This document shows, in pieces, positions 17,046 through 25,406 of a DNA stretch of 64,000 nt. This DNA is from Myxococcus fulvus (lineage in GTDB: Bacteria > Myxococcota > Myxococcia > Myxococcales > Myxococcaceae): contig NZ_FOIB01000014.1 of assembly GCF_900111765.1 (NCBI RefSeq), forward strand, positions 1 through 64,000, read 5' to 3'. The notes under the pieces were generated by a model that saw only the letters and a program-made list of their open reading frames with translations, did no database searches and had not been told where the DNA came from. The stretch's first letter is position 1. The number at the start of each line of letters is the position of its first letter. A program made the position numbers and the translations under genes.

Positions 17046-17756
17046 TCAGTAGCAATTCGGCCGCCTCAAGTGCCTGTGCAGCGGCATCACGCACAACGCA
17101 AGATCACCATCGCCATAGGGCTCAAGCTTCACGAGCTGGTTTGGTGCAATCAACCTCTGAAGCTGCGCGATGAAGTCGTCCCCGAAAATCAGTTTGACTC
17201 CCGAATGGAGCCTGTCCTGGGAGTCCAGGAGCACATCCGAGTCATAGGCCTCCTGCAGCACGGCACGGATGTTGTCGGGCTCGTCGAAAATGGCGGCCCG
17301 CTTCAGCCTCGTAAGCAGCTCATGAGCCAACATACCCGCCTCACTCTGCGCATTCGTATGACTGAGCAAGGCATGATAGGTCAACTGAAGCTCATACGGC
17401 CCCACATCAAGAACCAACACGCCCCCCAACCATCGCGGCGTATTGGGTTTGTCGCCCTGGGTATTTCGCAAGGCGACATACGCGGGGTCCACGAGCGCCA
17501 TCCTGAGTGGAACGAGCTGCGCGCTGAAATTCAGGACAAGATTCTCGCCAGCATGGGCCGACAACACTGAATTGACATCTCCCCATACCGACGGCGGAAT
17601 ACTCCCCATGTTCGTGGGGGCGAGCATTCGACAAAGCTCCTGACGCCGCTCGATTCCAGCAGGCTTTCCGTCCGCCGTCCTCTCTCTCGGCGAAGGAAAA
17701 ATCCTGCTGTAGATGCGCTGAAGCAACTCCTGCCTCACCATCACGTTCTCACTCAT
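17046..17756 (-). CDS. Hypothetical protein in protease/kinase cluster
   Basis: A 236-residue protein with no signal peptide or membrane segment. The N-terminal half contains ELLQRIYSRIFPSP and a helix before LVLNFSAQLVPLRMALVD; the middle has WLGGVLVLDVGPYELQLTYH, a beta-sheet-like stretch, and the C-terminal part is helical. I recognise no family. Base composition is noticeably less GC-rich than in flanking housekeeping genes (near half GC in some lines around 17,080-17,400), a hint of transfer. It lies 45 bp below the trypsin-like gene and 9 bp above the isoprenoid-synthase-like gene. Confidence 0.8.
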   Translation of the reverse strand: MSENVMVRQELLQRIYSRIFPSPRERTADGKPAGIERRQELCRMLAPTNMGSIPPSVWGDVNSVLSAHAGENLVLNFSAQLVPLRMALVDPAYVALRNTQGDKPNTPRWLGGVLVLDVGPYELQLTYHALLSHTNAQSEAGMLAHELLTRLKRAAIFDEPDNIRAVLQEAYDSDVLLDSQDRLHSGVKLIFGDDFIAQLQRLIAPNQLVKLEPYGDGDLALCVMPLHRHLRRPNCY

Positions 17757-17801
17757 TCATCCATCCTCTCCGAGAGCGAAAAATTCAAGACATCCTCATG
17801 G

Positions 17802-18680
17802 CTACCCAGCCAGACGACTTCCTCCGGAGTAGACCAGGTGTCCGCCAAACGCCTCGCTGTACGCGGAATCATCTTCGAGAAGAGCTGAGGCCAGGGCATT
17901 GGGACTCCCCGCCATCCGCCTCTGGAGGTCTTCGAGAATCGCGCCAATCACAACCCCTTCATTTGCGAGGATGTTGGGATTCTCTGGCTGAGGGAGCTCT
18001 CCACCGTTTGCTCCGGACACCACCTCCACTGGAGGAAAGTCAGGATCACGGAACAACTCGCCGCTGTGAAGCGCAACAACCCGCCATGCGTCATCGAAGA
18101 CCGGGGCTCCCGAAGTACCTCCAGCCGTGTCACAGAGGTACCAAAGGCGGGTAGCCATGTTCTCAAGACCTGACGCAGCCGGATTGCTCAACGTGACGAC
18201 CTTGTTCTCGCGCAGGGTGACGCGCTTGGACGCGCCCAGCGGGTGTTGGATGATGGCAACCGAGTCTCCCGGATTGAGCCTCAATCCCGCCCTGAGCCTC
18301 AACCAGCCCTGGCGACGGAGTTCCACCCCATCACTCGAGCGAGGAGCCACCGCGACCAGGGCATAATCCAAGTCGGGGTCTGTGATGAAGCACCGCTCGG
18401 GATCGAGAGCAAAGCTTGCCATCACGCGCGTGGAGCGTTCCCCAAGCTCGACCTGCTCGAAGTCAGCCTGATAGCGCCGCGCCATTTCTTTTGTCTGCAG
18501 GACGTGATGATTCGTGAGGAGAAGCTCCGGCCCTACCAGGAACGCTGTCGCGCCATTTGCCATCCAGCCGGGCTGTCCCTGCCGCCGGAGCCTGGCGACA
18601 GATTCCGCCGCCCGGAGTCCCTTGGCTAGATAGGAGAGTTCCAGGAAGTCCGCCTTACCGAATCTATACTTGGTTGACAC
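17802..18680 (-). CDS. Trypsin-like serine peptidase
   Basis: A 292-residue protein with a chymotrypsin-fold protease domain. The catalytic triad is visible: His in LLLTNHHVL, Asp in DPDLDYALVAV and Ser in GGTSGAPVF. There is no signal peptide, so it likely acts in the cytoplasm. The N-terminal 45 residues (FLELSYLAKGLRAAESVARL) form a helical lead-in as in effector-type proteases of bacterial conflict systems. GTG at 18680 is chosen because GGAGG lies eight bases upstream; an earlier ATG at 18794 gives a non-conserved extension. First gene of a five-gene minus-strand cluster. Confidence 0.88.
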   Translation of the reverse strand: MSTKYRFGKADFLELSYLAKGLRAAESVARLRRQGQPGWMANGATAFLVGPELLLTNHHVLQTKEMARRYQADFEQVELGERSTRVMASFALDPERCFITDPDLDYALVAVAPRSSDGVELRRQGWLRLRAGLRLNPGDSVAIIQHPLGASKRVTLRENKVVTLSNPAASGLENMATRLWYLCDTAGGTSGAPVFDDAWRVVALHSGELFRDPDFPPVEVVSGANGGELPQPENPNILANEGVVIGAILEDLQRRMAGSPNALASALLEDDSAYSEAFGGHLVYSGGSRLAG

Positions 18681-19143
18681 AGTGTTTGCCTCCGTCGAGC
18701 AGGCTACGAGCCCTGGATTCAAAGGCCGCGAGAGGCCTGGGCCCATTGAATCCAGGCATCCCGTCGCGGCGTGACCCAACGCATCAGCCATCACGTTTGT
18801 CGTCGAAGCAGCAAAGCAACCCGCATGCCGCTGTCTTCCGGCAACTCAAGAACCGGATTGACGTGACGTCGCGCCCCAGTCCTCACGAGTGAGGCTCGAG
18901 CTGGAGGCCGATGTCCACACCGGGAGATCCCTGTGGCCGAAATCGTCCATGGCCCTGGCCGTGAATGGACGCAAGCGACCAGTCAAGGCGCCGCCAGCAA
19001 TCCACGACGGAAGAACAGCAAGGCACACGGCTTGCTCTGTGTCTCAGACGACGAAGCACCTGCCGCTGGGGCGCACCTCACCCGGCCTTCGCTCTCACCA
19101 CGCTCAGAGAAAAGACAGTCTCGCCCCTCAGGGAGCCACGACC
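18681..19143. promoter_or_regulatory. Divergent promoter region with long hairpin and palindrome
   Basis: The 460-bp region separates the protease cluster (minus) from the small beta-rich gene (plus). It contains an 11-bp perfect inverted repeat CCTGGATTCAA (18712-18722) and TTGAATCCAGG (18746-18756), enclosing a smaller AGGCC/GGCCT stem (18723-18727, 18734-18738), 32-76 bases upstream of the protease start. A perfect palindrome CCTCAC-GA-GTGAGG lies at 18881-18894. No convincing gene is present. Confidence 0.55.
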
Positions 19144-19464
19144 ATGCCCACCGAGAAACTGACGTTCAAGATTGAGTGGAAAGAGTCCTCGCCCGCCAAG
19201 CTCACCTATCTCATCGACAATGGCTCCATCATCATCAGTCCCGCCGAAGCGGGCGATGACATCTCCGGCACGCGAGAAATCACCTTCACCTACGACGCCC
19301 CCAGGTCCGACATCCACATCATCCGGTGGCTGCTCTGGTTTCCCGAGCGCTCACTTTCGAAGCTCGTCGCCACGGCCCGCCGCAACACCGGGAAGAAGTT
19401 CGTTCCCCTCAACAGCGAGCCCGGAGAGCAGGCGATTCGCTGGGAAAGCTCGGGTGCGCTGTGA
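19144..19464 (+). CDS. Small beta-rich hypothetical protein
   Basis: A 106-residue cytoplasmic protein, mainly short beta strands (EKLTFKIEWKESSPAKLTYLI by pattern) with a central RWLLWFPERSLSKLV helix. No family recognised. The ATG follows GGGAG. The next gene begins with a GTG overlapping its stop (GTGA), so both are translated from one message. The genes are divergent from the trypsin-like protease cluster and may share regulation. Confidence 0.75.
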   Translation: MPTEKLTFKIEWKESSPAKLTYLIDNGSIIISPAEAGDDISGTREITFTYDAPRSDIHIIRWLLWFPERSLSKLVATARRNTGKKFVPLNSEPGEQAIRWESSGAL

Positions 19465-20930
19465 CTCGCGGCTGGACATACCATCTCGTATGGCTCTGGC
19501 TTGGCTGGAGCGGAATGGCCGCGGCCCAGCCCGCGCTCGAGCAGCTCAAGCAGGCCAGCCTCCGGGAGCAGGCCTGCCTCTGCAAGAAGCTCGACGCCCA
19601 GGTGGAGTTCACACGCATCCGAGAGAGCACTTCTCCCGTGGACGCTGCTTCCTCCGCGGGAGAGGTCCTCTCCCGAGCGGAGGCAGCCATCCAGACCTCC
19701 GTGGAGGATACACAGGCAGGATTCACCATCGCGCCCCTTCGATTCATCCTGGACCAGTACAGCCCCATCGACCCACAACTGACGCTCGCCGCGCTGGATG
19801 ATGGCAGGACGCGGCTGGGCGTCGCCCTCAATGGAGTCTTCAGCCACGCCGATACGTCATCACCCGGCGCCGCCGGGATTTCATTCTGCAGCTATGACGA
19901 AGTGGGCTATCGGAAGACGCTCGATGACCTGGGCCGGGCACTGAGTCGCGCTTGTCACCTGGTCGCGACACTCCCGCCTCCACCCTTGGATTTTCCTCCC
20001 GACGAGGAAGCCGCCCTCAAACACGAGACCTGGCGAATCGCGCGTCATCTCTGCGGAGTCCCAGGCGCCCGCCCGGTAGCGCCCCCCGAAGCCTCCGAGA
20101 ACTCCTGCAAAGCAGCATGGACGTTCGAGGATGCCGCCCATCGCGTCATCGGGGCTGCCCGGAACGAAGAAGTGCGCCTCGACAAGAGCAGAGCGGCGGA
20201 CGAGGAGGAGCGGACCCGATTCCGGGAGCGACTGGCGGCGGTCTCCGATGAGCGTGATGAGCTGGTGCAGCACCGGGCGCCCAACTTCCTTCCCAGTGAC
20301 ACCAGTCTCGCGCAGGCCCTCCGTCGGAATGCATGGGCACGCTCCCGCTTCGTGGTCGGCATCGATGGGCGCATGGACTTCTTCCCCTGGAAGGAAGGCT
20401 TCAACCCCGCGCCCAATCCCGAGGAGGATCCGCTTCCCAAATCCCAGCTCGCCGCCTGGCAGGTCAATCTTGCTGGCTCCTGGGGCCACCAGCGCACCTT
20501 CATCAAATTGGGCCTTCGCCTGGAACAAGAGCGCAGCGCACCTACCGATGAACTCCCACCGCTGAGCCCCGGACTGTCCTTCAAGCTCACGTACACCCTG
20601 GGCGCTCTCGCCGGCTCGCTCACGGACCCTGCCGGTGAGTTGCTCCCCATCGAAGGCAAGCTCCCGCCCCATGTGCTCCTCGGCGTGGAAGGCGCCATCG
20701 CCTTCGTCAACAAGCGCACCGCCGTGCATCCCTACCTGGTGGACAACGCCAACGCCGCCCTCTGGCTCGAGTTCCGCTTCACCGAGAAGCTCGCCGTGCG
20801 CACGGGCTTCCAGCTCGACGCGAAGACGGTGACCCGGGCCGAGGACACCACCACCACGCCCCCCACACCCGAGCTCAGCAAGCTCCAGTACTCCGTCCCC
20901 GCCTTCGTCCTCACCGCGCTCCAATTCTGA
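19461..20930 (+). CDS. Secreted protein, probable outer-membrane beta-barrel
   Basis: A 489-residue exported protein. The GTG start overlaps the upstream stop; the signal peptide has a Trp/Leu-rich core and an AAAQ cleavage region. The N-terminal third has paired Cys residues near the start and a helical stretch with EEERTRFRERLAAVSDERDEL. The last 170 residues alternate strands (WQVNLAGSWG, IKLGLRLEQE, LSFKLTYTLGALAGSL, LWLEFRFTEKLAVRTGF) and the chain ends in Phe, the hallmark of outer-membrane barrel proteins. Function unknown; no known family recognised. Confidence 0.75.
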   Translation: MTRGWTYHLVWLWLGWSGMAAAQPALEQLKQASLREQACLCKKLDAQVEFTRIRESTSPVDAASSAGEVLSRAEAAIQTSVEDTQAGFTIAPLRFILDQYSPIDPQLTLAALDDGRTRLGVALNGVFSHADTSSPGAAGISFCSYDEVGYRKTLDDLGRALSRACHLVATLPPPPLDFPPDEEAALKHETWRIARHLCGVPGARPVAPPEASENSCKAAWTFEDAAHRVIGAARNEEVRLDKSRAADEEERTRFRERLAAVSDERDELVQHRAPNFLPSDTSLAQALRRNAWARSRFVVGIDGRMDFFPWKEGFNPAPNPEEDPLPKSQLAAWQVNLAGSWGHQRTFIKLGLRLEQERSAPTDELPPLSPGLSFKLTYTLGALAGSLTDPAGELLPIEGKLPPHVLLGVEGAIAFVNKRTAVHPYLVDNANAALWLEFRFTEKLAVRTGFQLDAKTVTRAEDTTTTPPTPELSKLQYSVPAFVLTALQF

Positions 20931-21098
20931 AGGTCCCACCCTCACGGGAAGTCCTCGGAGCCCCCAGCAAGGGCCAGAAAATCCAGGGGCTCGTGGACTG
21001 CCGGACGGCGGGCGGGCGGGCTCGGTCCTTTCGTGCGGCGCACCGGCGCGAGTTCCGGCATGGTGCGCCCCACGATTCGCCGGAAGCTCGAGGACCTT

Positions 21099-23159
21099 AT
21101 GACCACCGATACGCAGGACCTGCTGAGCATCAACACCATCCGCACCCTCGCCATGGATGCGGTCCAGCAAGCCCACTCGGGTCACCCGGGGGCCCCCATG
21201 TCCCTGGCCCCCGTCGCCTACCAGCTCTGGCAGCAGGAGCTCCGGTACGACCCGTCCCACCCCATCTGGCCGGACCGCGACCGCTTCATCCTCTCCAACG
21301 GCCACGCGTCCATGCTCCTGTACGCCCTGCTCCACCTGGCCGGCGTCAAGCGCGTCACCCGCGACTACAAGGTCGAGGACGCCCTCAGCGTCTCGCTCGA
21401 GGATATCCAGAAGTTCCGCCAGCTCGACTCGTCCACCCCCGGCCACCCCGAGTACCGGTGGACCAGCGGCGTGGAGACGACGACGGGCCCCCTGGGCCAG
21501 GGCGTCGCCAACAGCGTGGGCATGGCCATCGCCAGCCGCTGGATGGGCGAACACTTCAACAAGCCCGGCTTCGACATGTTCACCCATGACGTCTACGCCA
21601 TCTGCGGCGACGGCGACCTCATGGAAGGTGTCGCCTCCGAGGCCGCGTCCATCGCCGGCCACCTCAAGCTCGGCAACCTCTGCTGGCTCTACGACTCCAA
21701 CCACATCTCCATCGACGGCAGCACCGACCTCGCCTTCACCGAGGACGTGGGCAAGCGTTTCGAGGGCTACGGCTGGCGCGTCATCCATGTCCCCGACGCC
21801 AACGATTTGACCGTCCTGGGCGAGGCGCTCCACACCTTCAAGACGCTGCGCAACAACAAGCCCACCCTCATCGTCGTCACCACCCAGATTGCCTTCGGCG
21901 CCCCCAAGCTCCAGGGCTCCTCCAAGGCCCACGGCGAGCCGCTCGGCGACGAGGAGATCAAGGGCACCAAGCGCAACTACGGCTGGCCCGAGGACGCGAA
22001 GTTCCTGGTCCCCGACGGCGTGCGCGAGCGCTTCCAGGAGCGCATGGGCGCCCGCGGCAAGAAGCTGCGCGAGGCGTGGGACGCGCGCCTCGTCGAGTAC
22101 CAGAAGCAGTTCCCCGAGCTCGCCGATGAGCTGGTGCGCATGCAGCGCCGCGAGGCCCCCAAGGGCTGGGACTCCGAGCTGCCCACCTTCCCCGCCGACG
22201 CCAAGGGCATGGCCACCCGCGAGTCCAGCGGCAAGGTGCTCAACGCCGTCGCCAAGAACTACCCGTGGCTCGTGGGCGGCTCGGCCGACCTGAACCCCTC
22301 CACGAAGACGTACATCACCACGTCCGAGTCCATGAAGCCCGGCGAGTTCAAGGGCCGCAACATCCACTTCGGCGTGCGCGAACACGCGATGGGCTCCATC
22401 GTCAACGGCCTGTGCCTCAGCAAGGTGCGCGGCTACGGCGCCACGTTCCTCATCTTCAGTGAGTACGAGCGCCCCGCCATCCGCCTGTCCTCGCTGATGG
22501 AGCTGCCCGCGCTCCACATCTTCACCCACGACTCCATCGGCCTGGGCGAGGACGGCCCCACCCACCAGCCCGTGGAGCAGCTGGCCAGCCTGCGTGCGAT
22601 TCCCGGCCTCATCGTCCTGCGCCCCGGCGACGCCAACGAAGTCGTGGAGGCGTGGCGGGTCATCGGCCAGCAGAAGAGCCACCCCGTGGTGCTGGTGCTC
22701 ACGCGCCAGGCGGTGCCCACGCTGGACCGCACGAAGTACGGCGCGGCCTCCGGCGTGGCCAAGGGCGGCTACGTGCTGGCGGACGCGGCGGGCGGCAAGC
22801 CCGAGGTGGTGCTCATCGGCACGGGCAGCGAGGTGCAGCTGTGCCTGGACGCGCACGACAAGCTCACCGCCGAGGGCGTCGCCTCGCGCGTGGTGAGCCT
22901 GCCTTCGTGGGAGCTGTTCGAGAGCCAGTCGCAGGAGTACCGCGACAGCGTGCTGCCGCCGAACGTGCGCGCTCGCGTCGCCGTGGAGAAGGGCGCCGCC
23001 TTCGGGTGGGAGCGCTGGGTGGGCTTCCAGGGCGGCATCGTCGCCATGCGCAGCTTCGGCGCGTCCGCGCCCATCAAGGCGCTCCAGCAGAAGTTCGGCT
23101 TCACCGTCGACAACGTGGTGAAGGTGGCCAAGGACACGCTCGCCAAGAACAAGGCGTGA
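21099..23159 (+). CDS. tkt: Transketolase
   Basis: A 686-residue thiamin-diphosphate enzyme of the pentose-phosphate pathway and sugar interconversion. Visible are the opening NTIRTLAMDAVQQAHSGHPG, the ThDP-binding GDGDLMEGVASEAAS...DSNHISIDG, the second-domain region RNIHFGVREHAMGSI, and HDSIGLGEDGPTHQPVEQL. The length is normal. The ATG at 21099 follows GAGG at a good spacing; the frame continues upstream without family similarity. It is a single gene followed by a strong terminator. Confidence 0.98.
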   Translation: MTTDTQDLLSINTIRTLAMDAVQQAHSGHPGAPMSLAPVAYQLWQQELRYDPSHPIWPDRDRFILSNGHASMLLYALLHLAGVKRVTRDYKVEDALSVSLEDIQKFRQLDSSTPGHPEYRWTSGVETTTGPLGQGVANSVGMAIASRWMGEHFNKPGFDMFTHDVYAICGDGDLMEGVASEAASIAGHLKLGNLCWLYDSNHISIDGSTDLAFTEDVGKRFEGYGWRVIHVPDANDLTVLGEALHTFKTLRNNKPTLIVVTTQIAFGAPKLQGSSKAHGEPLGDEEIKGTKRNYGWPEDAKFLVPDGVRERFQERMGARGKKLREAWDARLVEYQKQFPELADELVRMQRREAPKGWDSELPTFPADAKGMATRESSGKVLNAVAKNYPWLVGGSADLNPSTKTYITTSESMKPGEFKGRNIHFGVREHAMGSIVNGLCLSKVRGYGATFLIFSEYERPAIRLSSLMELPALHIFTHDSIGLGEDGPTHQPVEQLASLRAIPGLIVLRPGDANEVVEAWRVIGQQKSHPVVLVLTRQAVPTLDRTKYGAASGVAKGGYVLADAAGGKPEVVLIGTGSEVQLCLDAHDKLTAEGVASRVVSLPSWELFESQSQEYRDSVLPPNVRARVAVEKGAAFGWERWVGFQGGIVAMRSFGASAPIKALQQKFGFTVDNVVKVAKDTLAKNKA

Positions 23160-23185
23160 GCCTCCGCGCGCACCCCTGAAAAAAC

Positions 23186-23223
23186 GAAGGGCCCGGACCA
23201 TCCCCCAACGGTCCGGGCCCTTC
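23186..23223 (+). terminator. Intrinsic terminator of tkt
   Basis: A perfect 14-bp stem GAAGGGCCCGGACC pairs with GGTCCGGGCCCTTC across the ten-base loop ATCCCCCAAC, followed by TTGCTT. It starts 26 bp after the tkt stop. Confidence 0.9.
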
Positions 23224-23258
23224 TTGCTTCCGTCCCTCGGTACCGCATCAAGAATGGG

Positions 23259-23350
23259 GCTCGGGCCATCCCCCAACAGTCCGAGCTCCCGCTGCCTCCC
23301 TTAAAGAGAGGCGCTCCCACAAGAAAAGGCTCCCGAACCATCCCCCAACG
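23259..23350. repeat. Two further degenerate hairpins with the tkt-terminator loop
   Basis: Two more stem-loops follow the tkt terminator and keep its exact loop, ATCCCCCAAC. The first is GCTCGG/CCGAGC at 23259-23286; the second pairs CTCCCGAA with TTCGGAG (one bulged C) within 23330-23358. Stem sequences differ between copies while the loop is invariant. They may be extra terminators or copies of a structured element; no gene lies between them. Confidence 0.6.
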
Positions 23351-23607
23351 ATTCGGAGGGCCCGAGGGCTGGCTCCCCCTATGTCGGAGCCGCCCACTTC
23401 AAAGTCATCGCCAGTCCGCGGGCCCCCCACCGAGCCCCCCGGCTCCGGTTGCTCCCGCGTCCCGGCTCAAGTGCCTCCCCCGTCCCCCCCGTGTGGCCGT
23501 CGGGCCACGTTTGCGCTGATGCGCTGGCTTCGCTGCATCGTGCGTGCCGACTCGTGGTGCCTCGGGCCATCTGCTTGCGCCGCGCGCCGCCCGCTCACCG
23601 TCGCGCG

Positions 23608-23709
23608 CGCTTCATCCCTGCTTCGACTCCTCGCGCCGCGCGCTGGTTCCCGCTGCCACCGCGCGGGCCGCGCCCCTCGCTTCATCCCTGCTTCGACTCC
23701 TCGCGCCGC
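23608..23709. repeat. 32-bp direct repeat, two copies 70 bp apart
   Basis: The segment beginning CGCTTCATCCCTGCTTCGAC and continuing through CTCCTCGCGCCGC occurs at 23608-23639 and again at 23678-23709. It lies in a 600-bp stretch (23224-23835) without a convincing gene. On the minus strand it trails downstream of the repeat-protein gene. Confidence 0.75.
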
Positions 23710-23835
23710 CTTCCGGTTCCATGTCCCGGAGGTGGTGGCCCGCCGCGAGCCCTCCGTCCCCTCACGGAGGGAGGCTCGCGGCGAGTCCTCTTGCGACACC
23801 CGGCCCCCACCGGGTGGTGCTTCGTGCTTCGTGAA

Positions 23836-25284
23836 TCAGGCGGCGATGATGCGCGGCGGGAGGGCGGGCGTGCTGGCGCGCTCCATCTCCTTGAGCATCT
23901 TCTGGAACTCGGTGTTCGCGATGCCCGTCTCGCCCTTGGCCAGCGCGTCCGAGGCGTACTTCCCGTAGAGGTCCACGACCTTCTTCGCCTCGGGCGAGAG
24001 GCGGTCGTAGTTCTGCATCGCCCACTTCTGGAAGTCCGCGTGCTCCACGCCCGCGCCCTGCCCGTCGAAGTCACCCGCGCCCTGGTTGATGGCGTCGGTC
24101 AGGTCCTTGCCGGAGATCTTGCCGCTCTTGCCGTCCAGGCCCTCGAGCGCGGTGCGCATGGTGTCGTCGCGGAAGGTCTTGTGCTGGGACGCCTCCTTCA
24201 CCGCCGCGTCCAGCTCCGCCTTGTCCAGGCCACCGGTTCCCGACTTCATGGCGTGCTGCTGGAACGTCTCCAGCACCTTCTGCGCCTCGGGCGTCATGCG
24301 GTCCTTGTTCTTCTCCGCCCACTTCTGGACCTCGGCCAGCTCCTTGGGCGTGGCGCGGCCACCGTCGGACACGCCCTTCTGGATGGCGCCCAGCATGTCC
24401 TCGCCGGAGATGGGGCCGCTCTCCTTGTCCAGCTCCCCCATCGCCTTCTTCGCGCTCACGTCGCCGACGCTCTTGAAGTCCTTGAGCATCTTGTCCATCT
24501 CGCCGCGCGTCAGGTCCTTGTCACCGGAGGCCATCGCCTTCTTGGCGTGCTTCTCGAACTTGCCCAGCACCTCCTTGGCCTCGGGCGACAGCTTGTCCTG
24601 GTTCTTCTTCGCCCAGTCCTGGAAGGCCTTGAGCTCGTCGCCGGTGTTGTTGTCGCGGTCCTTCACGCCGCGCTCGATGGCGCTCGACATCTGCTCACCG
24701 GAGATGGGCTTGGGCAGCGAGTCCAGCTTCGCCAGCTGCTTCTCGGCGCCCTTGTCGCCGATGCCCTTCATGTCCTTCATCATGTCCCGCCAGTCGCCGT
24801 CCTTGTGGCCGTTGGCCTGGCGCTCGGCGGCGAACTTGGAGAAGCGGTCCATCACCTGCTTGGCCTCGGGCGTGAGGCGGGCCTGGTTCTTCTCCGCCCA
24901 CTCCGAGAACGCGCGGTACTCGCCGCGCGCCGCGTTGCCGTCGTGGTCCCCCGTGCCTCGACGGATGGCCTCGGTGAGCTGGTCCGCGGTGATGGGGCCC
25001 TTGGTCTTGTCCAGCTTGTTCGTCTCGCGCAGCGCCCCCGTGTCCAGCGGGCTCCACTCGTTCGGCAGCGGGCGGTTGGCGACCCCGCCGCGCGAGGCGC
25101 CCGAATCGAAGCTGTCCCCACCCGCGCGCCCGTTCTGGCCCTGCTTCATCGCGTTGCGCAGCTCCTTGAGGAGCTTGTGCTCGCGCTCGAGGACGCGCTC
25201 GAGCTTGCCTTCGAGCTTCTCCAGCTTCGCCTCGGTGCGGTTGAGCTTCTGCAGCGCGGGCTTGAACGTGGTAGCGATGGTCAT
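23836..25284 (-). CDS. Four-repeat EF-hand-like protein with N-terminal coiled coil
   Basis: A 482-residue hydrophilic protein without a signal peptide. Residues 8-48 form a coiled coil (LQKLNRTEAKLEKLEGKLER by pattern). Four units of 96-98 residues begin near 96, 192, 290 and 388, each with a GPIS/GPIT opening, an AI..G helix, a loop such as GDHDGN, KDRDNN or GDFDGQ followed by Glu, then WAxKNxxxLxPEAKxV. The Asp-rich loops recall EF-hand calcium loops, imperfectly in unit 3. No known family. A GGAG precedes the ATG. Three dyads and a sigma-54-like promoter lie upstream, so expression is probably strongly regulated. Confidence 0.85.
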   Translation of the reverse strand: MTIATTFKPALQKLNRTEAKLEKLEGKLERVLEREHKLLKELRNAMKQGQNGRAGGDSFDSGASRGGVANRPLPNEWSPLDTGALRETNKLDKTKGPITADQLTEAIRRGTGDHDGNAARGEYRAFSEWAEKNQARLTPEAKQVMDRFSKFAAERQANGHKDGDWRDMMKDMKGIGDKGAEKQLAKLDSLPKPISGEQMSSAIERGVKDRDNNTGDELKAFQDWAKKNQDKLSPEAKEVLGKFEKHAKKAMASGDKDLTRGEMDKMLKDFKSVGDVSAKKAMGELDKESGPISGEDMLGAIQKGVSDGGRATPKELAEVQKWAEKNKDRMTPEAQKVLETFQQHAMKSGTGGLDKAELDAAVKEASQHKTFRDDTMRTALEGLDGKSGKISGKDLTDAINQGAGDFDGQGAGVEHADFQKWAMQNYDRLSPEAKKVVDLYGKYASDALAKGETGIANTEFQKMLKEMERASTPALPPRIIAA

Positions 25285-25322
25285 TTGGGGTCTCCGTCGT
25301 GTGCCGTGGTGAGCACCCCTAT

Positions 25323-25338
25323 TGCGCGTCCCGTGCCA
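25323..25338 (-). promoter_or_regulatory. Sigma-54-like (-24/-12) promoter
   Basis: On the minus strand TGGCACGGGACGCGCA has the GG-N10-GC spacing and a perfect TGGCAC -24 element; the -12 element is GCGCA instead of TTGCA. It ends 38 bases before the ATG at 25284, leaving room for a short leader. The -12 mismatch keeps confidence moderate. Confidence 0.45.
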
Positions 25339-25406
25339 CAGACGCCTACCTTCACTTCTTCTTTATTTTCAGGGGGTTAGGGCGCACCTCGGTGGAGGTG
25401 GGGGGT

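Noticed and set aside
12347..18680. A proven comQXPA system
   Set aside because: The order is only suggestive: no ComX-like gene, the regulator is NtrC-type and the prenyltransferase-like protein lacks a first DDxxD. Kept as inference only.
19881..23276. A very long antisense open frame across the transketolase gene
   Set aside because: It is the complement of a certain tkt gene; its composition is a shadow of tkt codon bias and its product resembles no known protein.
23186..23358. CRISPR array
   Set aside because: Only three hairpins with diverging stems and irregular spacing; no repeat-spacer periodicity and no cas genes.
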